Shown here in pieces: positions 1 through 5,205 of a stretch of DNA of 5,205 nucleotides. The stretch covers positions 1 through 5,205 of the forward strand of contig CAKQNH010000413.1 in assembly GCA_934255105.1 (NCBI GenBank), written 5' to 3'. The translations under genes were made by a program, and so were the position numbers. Numbering within the stretch: position 1 is the first letter of the stretch; each line of letters begins with the position of its first letter. A model generated the notes under the pieces. The model was given only the letters and a program-made list of their open reading frames with translations. It ran no database searches and was not told where the DNA came from. The DNA is from an uncultured Pirellulaceae bacterium (GTDB lineage Bacteria; Planctomycetota; Planctomycetia; Pirellulales; Pirellulaceae).

Positions 1-213
1 GCTAACAGCTTCGACTCGGCTAACAATGCTGGCGGTGGAGGGAGCGTTGTGCCGGCCGGTTTCCAGAGCTCGCCCGCAAGTGCTTCACCCGTCGCCCCAG
101 CCCAGTTCAACGATACGAGTAACCTTTCGGATAGCGGTGCCGCAGCGCGTATGAGCGATGCGCCTGGTGGGGAAACTCCTAGTCTGCAGTGGCAGCAATT
201 CGACGGACGATAG
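1..213 (+). CDS. C-terminal end of an unidentified protein (5' truncated)
   Basis: Frame 1 is open from the first base to a TAG at 211-213, giving the last 70 residues of a gene that begins outside the window. The tail is low in complexity and rich in Ser, Ala, Gly, Asn, Pro and Asp. It holds a Gly-rich run (NAGGGGS, about residues 9-15) and an SSPASASPVAP segment, and ends in SLQWQQFDGR. No catalytic motif, membrane segment or recognisable fold is visible, so I do not name the protein. Its stop lies only three bases before the ATG of the next gene and in the same frame, which points to one transcription unit and possible translational coupling. The composition would suit a disordered C-terminal tail of an envelope or secreted protein, but this is a guess. 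Upstream sequence is needed to identify it. Confidence 0.7.
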   Translation, partial: ANSFDSANNAGGGGSVVPAGFQSSPASASPVAPAQFNDTSNLSDSGAAARMSDAPGGETPSLQWQQFDGR

Positions 214-216
214 ACC

Positions 217-2559
217 ATGGACGTCAGCATGAGCGCCAGTGGCGGGCTGTTTGCCACTCCAGAAGCATTCGTCGGCCTCAGCCCGCAACTCGAATCCTCG
301 TCAGCGGTCGCGTCGCTGGACTCCCCCGCCTTGCAGCAGACCAAATCGGAGATCCGATCGCTGGCTGGCGAGATCGCTCAGCTCGCTCACGGGACGCTCG
401 AACCGGACGAATTCTTCGACGGCTTTCTCTCCCGGCTATGCTCGGCCATGGGTGCCAAAGCTGCGGGGGTATGGCGCGTGGGCCTACAAGCCGAAGTGAA
501 TTTAGTCGCCGAACATCTGCTGCCAATCGCCCTGCTGGCCGACAGTCGCCCGCTCTCAGACCATCAAGAACAGCGAGCGATGGAACAATTTGCTGCGCGT
601 TTTGATTCCGCGCACTGCGTCCTTCCCAGCCCGGCGCACGAACGCATTCTGCGATGCGTGATTGCCGAGGGGCAACCGATCTTGGTCCCCCCTGGAAACG
701 TCAAGATCGAATCGGAGCGGCCCAGCAATCCGCTGAGCGACTCGATCATCGTGATTCCCGTACGGATTCAGGAGAGCGTTGAATACCTGTTGCAAGTCAT
801 CCAGCGGCCCAGCGGCGGGCCGGCCGCCCAGCGTGGCTATCTGAGGTTTGTTGCCCAGATGGCCGACTTGATGGCCGACTATTTGCGGCGTCAACAATTG
901 CGTGAGCTGACCGCAGGCAGCCAGCGACTGCAGCGCATCGAGGCCTGGCTGACCGCCCTGGCCACCGCACAGCAGGCTTCACAGCGGCACGAGTTGGCCG
1001 CCGACGCGCTACGCGACCTGCTGGGCGCAGACCGCGCTGTGCTGCTGGCCGGATCGCCATGCAGCAAAGTGCTGGCCCTGAGCGGTAGCCGCAGCTTTGA
1101 TGCCCGCAGCGAAGTTGTGCTGGCGGCCGAAGCCTTGCATCGCAGGCTGATGCGCGGTGACCAGTTGTTCCAACCCGGGACCGAGCAAGCGCCTGCGGGC
1201 TGGCGAGCGCTGCGGCTGACTGCCACCGACCGCCGCGCGGCAGCGCCTGCCGAATCCACTAGCAACTCCGCATCCGCTCCAGGTGTAGACTCGTCAAGCT
1301 CTACGGATGCACAATTGCAGCAGGCCATCGATGCGTTTTGCCACGGACTGGGTTGTTCCCAAGCGGCCATCGTTCCACTGGATATCGATGGGCGGCTGTG
1401 GGGACTGCTGGCCTACGCCGACAAAACCAGCCAACTCGCGCACGATTTTACGCAGGACGCAGAGGGTGGCGCGCTCCGACTGGCGCGCTCAATCGGCGGA
1501 ATTGTCGGCCACCGCAGCCGGGCTCATGCGGCGACCCAATGGCTGGCCGCGACGCTGCTCGGTCGACGCTCCCCCGCAGCACTCCTCCTGTCGAACCAAG
1601 GTGGTCCTGCAGGGCTTGCCACCCTGCGACGCCAAACTGCGCGTCGCTCCGCACGCCGACTGATCATGCACTGGCTGCTGCGACTGTCATTCATCGCCCT
1701 GCTGGCGGCCGTGGCTTGCTTCCCCGTCTCGCAACAAATTTCTGCGACGGCCATTCTGCAGCCGCGCAACAAACAAATGTACTATGCGCCAGCTACTGCG
1801 GTCGTAACCCAGGTGCTGGTGGGTGAAGGGGAAGCTGTCACAGCGGGCACGCCGCTGTTGCAATTGACCAGCCACGATCTGGATAACCAACTGGAGAGTC
1901 TTCAGATTGAGCTAACCAAGACGACCGGCGAGATCGCGGAGAAAACTAGCCGGCTCAATCGCGGCGACGGCCTCAATCCGCCGCAGCGAGACCAACTGGA
2001 ATTCAATCTCCGCGAGCTCGAGACAACCCGCCGGTCACTCCAGTTGCAGATCGCCAATGTACAGCAGCGAGTCGACGAGTTGACGATTCCGGCGCGCGCC
2101 AGTGGCATCATCGCAACCTGGGACCTCAAGAATCGCTTGCTCAACCATCCGGTGCAAGCGGGGCAATTGCTAGCCAGTTCGTTCGATCCCGATGATCAGT
2201 GGAGTCTGTGGCTGTCGATTCCCGACCATCGCGCAGGATTGGTCTCGGCAGCCTTGGATAGCTCAACCAACCACGCAGTAAAAGTCAGATTTTCACTGGC
2301 CAGTCACCCCGACCAAATCCTCGAAGCGTTCGCTGTCGACATGGCACCTCAAGTCACCGTGCACAGCAGCGATTCCCACGCGAACGCCACGCGCGTCGTC
2401 AGGACGGAAGCTCTGATCGGGGATGCTACGGCGCTGCCGTTGAAGAAGGATGGTGCCATCGCGCGCGCCACCATCGACTGTGGACGAGTGCCGTTGGTGT
2501 GGCTGGTGTCGCGCGATGCGGTGTGGGCCATCAGCTCTCGCATCCGCATGTTGTGGTAA
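217..2559 (+). CDS. GAF-domain / HlyD-type membrane fusion (periplasmic adaptor) protein
   Basis: This 780-residue protein appears to join a cytoplasmic sensory half to a periplasmic adaptor half. Residues about 45-225 and 240-435 look like two GAF-type regions: each has a leading helix, a core strand ending in a segment such as AAGVWRV or RAVLLAG, then strands such as IIVIPV or GLLAYAD, then a closing helix. GAF assignment is by fold pattern, with no ligand residues identified. The second is interrupted by an Ala/Ser/Pro-rich insert at about 341-366. Six arginines at 471-481 precede a single membrane helix at about 484-506, consistent with an inside N-terminus. After the helix come the first lipoyl/barrel-sandwich half (about 522-550, with GEGEAVTAGTPLLQL), a coiled-coil hairpin (about 552-620), the second half (about 622-655, with IPARASGII) and a beta-barrel-like tail. 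HlyD-family adaptors usually lack a large N-terminal sensor and are shorter. The ATG at 217 has a weak ACGGA-type site just upstream; ATG 229 is an alternative. The next gene starts 13 bases after the stop. The family call is firm for the second half and moderate for the GAF half. Confidence 0.85.
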   Translation: MDVSMSASGGLFATPEAFVGLSPQLESSSAVASLDSPALQQTKSEIRSLAGEIAQLAHGTLEPDEFFDGFLSRLCSAMGAKAAGVWRVGLQAEVNLVAEHLLPIALLADSRPLSDHQEQRAMEQFAARFDSAHCVLPSPAHERILRCVIAEGQPILVPPGNVKIESERPSNPLSDSIIVIPVRIQESVEYLLQVIQRPSGGPAAQRGYLRFVAQMADLMADYLRRQQLRELTAGSQRLQRIEAWLTALATAQQASQRHELAADALRDLLGADRAVLLAGSPCSKVLALSGSRSFDARSEVVLAAEALHRRLMRGDQLFQPGTEQAPAGWRALRLTATDRRAAAPAESTSNSASAPGVDSSSSTDAQLQQAIDAFCHGLGCSQAAIVPLDIDGRLWGLLAYADKTSQLAHDFTQDAEGGALRLARSIGGIVGHRSRAHAATQWLAATLLGRRSPAALLLSNQGGPAGLATLRRQTARRSARRLIMHWLLRLSFIALLAAVACFPVSQQISATAILQPRNKQMYYAPATAVVTQVLVGEGEAVTAGTPLLQLTSHDLDNQLESLQIELTKTTGEIAEKTSRLNRGDGLNPPQRDQLEFNLRELETTRRSLQLQIANVQQRVDELTIPARASGIIATWDLKNRLLNHPVQAGQLLASSFDPDDQWSLWLSIPDHRAGLVSAALDSSTNHAVKVRFSLASHPDQILEAFAVDMAPQVTVHSSDSHANATRVVRTEALIGDATALPLKKDGAIARATIDCGRVPLVWLVSRDAVWAISSRIRMLW

Positions 2560-2572
2560 CGGAACAACCAAA

Positions 2573-3577
2573 ATGCTGGACGACCTCTATCTACGGGAGC
2601 CAAGAGTGCTGATAGTTCGCAACAACAAACGTGCCTTGGGGCCGATCGCATGCTGGACTGCATTCGGGGTCATGGGCTGGCTGGCTGCTTCCACCGCCGT
2701 CCAGGGGCAGGGCAATGGTTGGATCACTTTTGAAAAGTGCTCGGCAATGGTCGAGTACCGCGTCGAGATACCCGCCCAAGAACGCGGCTTTCTGAAGCAA
2801 CTGAATGTGGAACTGAATCAGTCGGTGGACGCCGAGCAGTTGCTGGCCGGGCTCGACACCGAGCTGGCTGAACTGGAATTGCGCATGGCGCAGTTGGAAC
2901 ATTCGCGCGCCGAAGAGTTGGCCAGCGATGATGCGGATGTCAAACTCCAACAGTTGGCGCTACGGCAAGTGGAAGCGGAATTGGCCAATCATCGCACGAT
3001 CAGCAATAGTGTCAGCGAATCCGAGATCCGGAGGTTGGAGCTGGGCGTCGAACAAGCCAAGGTGGGAGTCATCCGCGCGACCCACGTCCGCAATCGCACG
3101 CTGAGCGAAGTCAAACTCAAAGCGGCTGCGGTGGAGGTGGCAGAAATGCGGTTGGCGCGCCGCCGCATCGTAGCGCCGCGCAGCGGAGTGGTAACTCTGA
3201 TTAAGATCTATCCAGGGCAATCGGTCGAAGCCGGACAAACCATTCTAGAGCTCGAAGATCTGGAGCACTTGGTGGTCGACCGGCTGATCCCCATCGCGCA
3301 GCACAACGTCTCCGACTTAGTGGGGTGTGAAGTACGAGTCGACTTGGTGCAAGCAGACGGTCAAGGCGTGCGGTTGGCTGGCAAGGTCACATCGTACGAC
3401 CCTCGCGTCAGCCCCAGTGGGCTGGTGCGAATGCATGCGCGCGTCAAGAACGTGCAGCATCAGGGGAACTGGGTATTGCTACCCGGCAGTGAAGTAACCA
3501 TGCACGTTGCGCAGCCGGACGGAGGTGGTCAAGCGGCGAGCCGAGTAAGCCAGCGGCCCGCCCCGCAGCCGCGCTAG
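2573..3577 (+). CDS. HlyD-family membrane fusion protein (periplasmic adaptor subunit)
   Basis: The protein has 334 residues when started at ATG 2573. A short basic N-terminus (RNNKR at 16-20) leads into a hydrophobic segment at about 22-43 that should act as an uncleaved anchor or signal sequence. The periplasmic part begins with a lipoyl/barrel-sandwich half at about 60-94 (EIPAQERGFLKQL, then NQSVDAEQLLAGLD). A long, charged, Leu-rich coiled-coil hairpin follows (about 95-197), then the second half at about 198-232 (RIVAPRSGVVTLI and PGQSVEAGQTILEL). A beta-barrel-like region ends in a Gly/Pro/Gln-rich tail. This order is classic for adaptors of tripartite efflux and type I secretion machines, in which the hairpin reaches an outer-membrane channel and the other domains contact the inner-membrane partner. 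The gene lies 13 bases after the GAF/HlyD gene and is probably co-translated with it; the two adaptors may form a mixed assembly. An upstream in-frame ATG at 2450 would overlap the preceding gene by 110 bases and adds no adaptor-like sequence, so it was not used. Substrate and transport partner are unknown. Confidence 0.88.
   Translation: MLDDLYLREPRVLIVRNNKRALGPIACWTAFGVMGWLAASTAVQGQGNGWITFEKCSAMVEYRVEIPAQERGFLKQLNVELNQSVDAEQLLAGLDTELAELELRMAQLEHSRAEELASDDADVKLQQLALRQVEAELANHRTISNSVSESEIRRLELGVEQAKVGVIRATHVRNRTLSEVKLKAAAVEVAEMRLARRRIVAPRSGVVTLIKIYPGQSVEAGQTILELEDLEHLVVDRLIPIAQHNVSDLVGCEVRVDLVQADGQGVRLAGKVTSYDPRVSPSGLVRMHARVKNVQHQGNWVLLPGSEVTMHVAQPDGGGQAASRVSQRPAPQPR
2595..2608 (+). promoter_or_regulatory. 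Alternative ribosome binding site and GTG start of the HlyD-type gene
   Basis: GGGAG at 2595-2599 sits six bases before an in-frame GTG at 2606. This is a better Shine-Dalgarno match than the ACGGA at 2559-2563, nine bases before ATG 2573. Starting here would give a 323-residue protein beginning just before the basic RNNKR stretch and the hydrophobic anchor, a normal layout for an adaptor. Sequence alone does not decide between the two starts. I kept 2573 because it is an ATG and lies close to the previous stop. Confidence 0.35.
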
Positions 3578-3607
3578 CGAGTACCCGTGGACTGCTGCGA
3601 CTCGTCA

Positions 3608-3622
3608 TAGCTTTTGAAGCTA
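3608..3622 (+). other. Short inverted repeat (6-bp stem, 3-base loop) after the HlyD-type gene
   Basis: TAGCTT at 3608-3613 and AAGCTA at 3617-3622 are exact reverse complements around a TTG loop, starting 31 bases after the stop codon. The stem has only two G-C pairs and no T-tract follows, so it is a poor intrinsic terminator. It could be a weak hairpin at the mRNA 3' end, a protein-binding dyad or chance. Confidence 0.4.
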
Positions 3623-3720
3623 ACCAAGAAACACCCATCGCATCGACGGTCAAGAGTTACTCGTGATTGGCGCAATAAGCCTTCCGCCTACCAAGGCATC
3701 GCTCCAACCGCTTCGTGTCA

Positions 3721-3752
3721 ATAAACAATTATTTATCGTGGCGAATGTTCGC
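3721..3752. promoter_or_regulatory. Candidate promoter/operator: two adjacent dyads in an AT-rich patch
   Basis: ATAAA at 3721-3725 is matched by TTTAT at 3732-3736 around a central AATT, giving a 16-base near-palindrome with one mismatched pair. Four bases later, GCGAA at 3741-3745 is matched by TTCGC at 3748-3752 around TG. The pair lies 44-75 bases before the GTG of the M50 gene, where a promoter or repressor site would be expected. A CATAAA at 3752-3757 could serve as a weak -10 element, but the TTATTT 17 bases upstream of it is a poor -35, so no sigma-70-type promoter is asserted. No known regulator's consensus is matched. Confidence 0.35.
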
Positions 3753-3781
3753 ATAAAAACTACCAAAAGTCGTAGCGGTCC

Positions 3782-3798
3782 AAAGGAAAGTGACAGTG
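3782..3798 (+). promoter_or_regulatory. Ribosome binding site deciding the GTG start of the M50 gene
   Basis: AAAGGAAAG at 3782-3790 contains AAGGA, a good Shine-Dalgarno match, with the GGA ending eight bases before GTG 3796. The in-frame GTG at 3790 overlaps this site and would be too close. An in-frame TAA at 3754-3756 closes the frame upstream, which limits how far the gene can extend. Confidence 0.7.
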
Positions 3799-5205
3799 TC
3801 AACCAAGCGCCAACACCATCCACAAGCAGCGCTAGGGCTGCGTGGCGATGCGCGCTGGCAGCGACGCCGCGACTTGCGCTTTCAGCAACTCGCCGCAGAT
3901 CGCTGGAACGTGCTGGACCCGATAACGCGGCAGAGCTATCGCGTGGGCGCAGTCGAACACTGGCTGCTGACGCGTCCCGACGGACGCCTGTCGACTGGGC
4001 AATTGTTGCAACGGCTGCGCATCGATCATCCAAATTTGACCATCAGCGATCAGCAGGTACTTCATCGATTGGAAACCTTCGTCAGTAGTGGTCTATTGTG
4101 GCCGGACCGGTTGACGAGCGTCTCGTCCATCGAGCCCTCCAAGTACGCTAGGCACGGCAAGGGCTGGCAGGCATGGCTGGGGAGCACGGTGTCGTGGCAA
4201 ATCCGCGGGATCAACCCGGATCGTTGGTTGGAGAGTTGGCTCCCATACACTGGCCCCTGGCTATCCCGCTCCGCCGTCCGCGTCTGGCTGTTGCTGGCGC
4301 TGTTCAGCGGGCTGGCCGTACTGCTCGAGTTCAAGCGCTTGGCCGCTCAATCATTGTCGCTGGAGTGGATTTTGCATCCCGCCACGGCAGGCTCGCTGTT
4401 CGTGGTATTCATTGTTACTCGCGGGCTGCATGAGCTGGGTCACGCTCTGGCGTGCAAACGCTTTGGGGTGCGTTGTCCCGACATCGGTGTGTTTATCATC
4501 TTGGGGGCACCCTGTGTGTACTGCGATGTGTCGGAGAGTTGGCAATTGCCGCAGCGCTGGCAGCGCGCGGCCGTAGCGGCCGCCGGCATGTATGTCGAAC
4601 TGATCATCGCCACATTGGCTGCCTGGATTTGGTTAGCCACTGTCGATGGACCGCTCAGCACTCTGGCACTGCAAACCATGCTGGTATGTTCGGTGAGCAC
4701 GATTGTCATCAACGCCAACCCGCTGATGCGATTTGATGGCTATTACATTTTGGCGGATGTGTTGGATGAAGTCAGCCTGCGCAGCAATGCCGATGGTGTG
4801 GCCATGAGCGTCATGCACTGGCTGTGCTTAGGAGTAACTGGTCCTAAGTCAACCGAATCGAGCAAACGCCGCCATTTTCTACTTGCGTTTAGTCTGGCTG
4901 GCTGGGTCTACCGCGCGGGGTTATCGCTGACGATCGCGAGTGTGCTGGTCAGCATTTATGGCAATTGGAATCTATTATGGGTGGGCCGCTTTCTAGCCGC
5001 CGCAATCCTGGTTTCTTGGTGGGGAGTTCCTGCAGTGAAAACGTTGCTTAGCTTGTGGCACACTGCGCGGCAGCACGGTCGCCGTTGGCGTTTGGCCGTC
5101 GTGGCCGCAGGGCTGGTCGGGCTGATCGCTTGGCTGCCCGTGCCTAGCCGCCAATCGGCCAGCGGCTGGTTGCAACCAGTGCATTCGCAAGGGGTCTATG
5201 TAGGG
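3796..5205 (+). CDS. PqqD-like / M50 site-2-protease-like membrane metalloprotease, probable C-terminal adaptor domain (3' truncated)
   Basis: The frame runs 470 codons from GTG 3796 to the window end without a stop. Residues about 20-105 resemble a PqqD-like winged-helix domain, as found in peptide-binding carriers; diagnostic pieces are WNVLDP (37-42), SYRVGAVEHWLL and SGLLWPD. Hydrophobic helices lie at about 162-178, 196-210, 258-281, 289-305, 362-385, 390-409 and 432-448. HELGH at 212-216 is the zinc HExxH motif, and NPLMRFDGYY (308-317) supplies the third metal ligand, Asp314, so the M50 active site looks intact. APCVYCDVSESW (238-249) matches a conserved block I recall from planctomycete M50 relatives. 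After the last helix, ASGWLQPVHSQGVYV resembles the first strand after the membrane in HlyD-type adaptors, so the missing part probably holds a lipoyl/barrel-sandwich domain. The substrate is unknown. Such a protein could cleave within the membrane or guide an exported peptide. The family call is strong; the C-terminal adaptor is inferred. Confidence 0.88.
   Translation, partial: MSTKRQHHPQAALGLRGDARWQRRRDLRFQQLAADRWNVLDPITRQSYRVGAVEHWLLTRPDGRLSTGQLLQRLRIDHPNLTISDQQVLHRLETFVSSGLLWPDRLTSVSSIEPSKYARHGKGWQAWLGSTVSWQIRGINPDRWLESWLPYTGPWLSRSAVRVWLLLALFSGLAVLLEFKRLAAQSLSLEWILHPATAGSLFVVFIVTRGLHELGHALACKRFGVRCPDIGVFIILGAPCVYCDVSESWQLPQRWQRAAVAAAGMYVELIIATLAAWIWLATVDGPLSTLALQTMLVCSVSTIVINANPLMRFDGYYILADVLDEVSLRSNADGVAMSVMHWLCLGVTGPKSTESSKRRHFLLAFSLAGWVYRAGLSLTIASVLVSIYGNWNLLWVGRFLAAAILVSWWGVPAVKTLLSLWHTARQHGRRWRLAVVAAGLVGLIAWLPVPSRQSASGWLQPVHSQGVYVG

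Larger units (their letters stand above)
3578..3795. other. Intergenic spacer before the M50 protease gene
   Basis: This 218-base spacer separates the HlyD-type gene from the M50 gene; the other junctions here are 3 and 13 bases. The first part resembles the flanking coding DNA in composition. The stretch at about 3718-3768 is clearly AT-richer and carries two adjacent dyads, and a short stem-loop lies at 3608-3622. I see no convincing small gene on either strand and no tRNA. The spacer most likely holds a promoter or operator for the protease gene, although planctomycete promoters cannot be called reliably by eye. Confidence 0.6.

Noticed and set aside
1..30. Repeated GCTAAC at 1-6 and 19-24 as a possible tandem repeat or attachment site
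   Set aside because: It is a single six-base recurrence within low-complexity coding sequence, with no third copy and no integrase or mobile element nearby.
891..1370. 159-codon minus-strand frame inside the GAF/HlyD gene
   Set aside because: It is a low-complexity Ser/Ala/Arg/Cys translation antisense to a well-supported coding region.
2450..2572. In-frame N-terminal extension of the HlyD-type gene from ATG 2450
   Set aside because: It overlaps the end of the GAF/HlyD gene by 110 bases in another frame, its residues are Pro/Cys/Trp-rich with no adaptor features, and normal starts exist at 2573 and 2606.
3608..3622. Intrinsic terminator after the HlyD-type gene
   Set aside because: The stem is short and AT-rich, and no T-run follows on either strand, so it is listed only as an inverted repeat.
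3741..3752. GCGAATGTTCGC as a LexA/SOS box
   Set aside because: The half-site spacing does not fit the GAAC-N4-GTTC type or the CTGT-N8-ACAG type, and the neighbouring genes have no link to DNA repair.
3650..4033. 127-codon minus-strand frame covering the spacer and the start of the M50 gene
   Set aside because: It has no recognisable domain, is Ala/Arg/Ser-rich like antisense shadows in GC-rich DNA, and lies mostly opposite a well-supported gene.
3663..4088. 141-codon + strand frame overlapping the start of the M50 gene
   Set aside because: Its translation is Arg/Ser/Ala-rich shadow sequence, and the overlapping frame from GTG 3796 carries clear PqqD-like and M50 features.

Overview
The window looks like accessory chromosome from a planctomycete, probably of the Rhodopirellula/Pirellula type. 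The base composition is moderately GC-rich. More telling, the PqqD-like plus M50 metalloprotease protein and the GAF plus HlyD-type protein match architectures I recall from that phylum. No rRNA, tRNA or taxonomic marker gene is present, so this assignment rests on protein family resemblance only.

Layout, all on the + strand: (1) 1-213, the last 70 codons of an unidentified upstream gene whose end is Ser/Ala/Gly/Asn/Pro-rich. (2) 217-2559, a 780-residue protein with two cytoplasmic GAF-like regions, one membrane helix and a periplasmic HlyD/membrane-fusion-type adaptor. (3) 2573-3577, a shorter HlyD-type membrane fusion protein. (4) 3578-3795, a 218-bp spacer with three small inverted repeats and an AT-rich patch, the only plausible regulatory region. 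(5) 3796 to the window end, the first 470 codons of a multi-spanning M50 (site-2-protease-like) metalloprotease with an N-terminal PqqD-like domain. It appears to be entering a third periplasmic barrel-sandwich segment where the window stops.

The first three genes are packed with gaps of 3 and 13 bases and are probably co-transcribed. The M50 gene may be read through or may have its own promoter. Together the genes suggest an envelope-spanning export or processing machine. Two adaptors, one carrying a cytoplasmic sensory module, would sit beside a membrane-embedded protease carrying a substrate-recognition-like domain and probably its own adaptor arm. No ATPase, RND pump or TolC-like channel is visible here. 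The exported substrate and energy source are therefore unknown and may be encoded in the flanks. The function as a system is inference; the domain features are read directly from the translated sequence.
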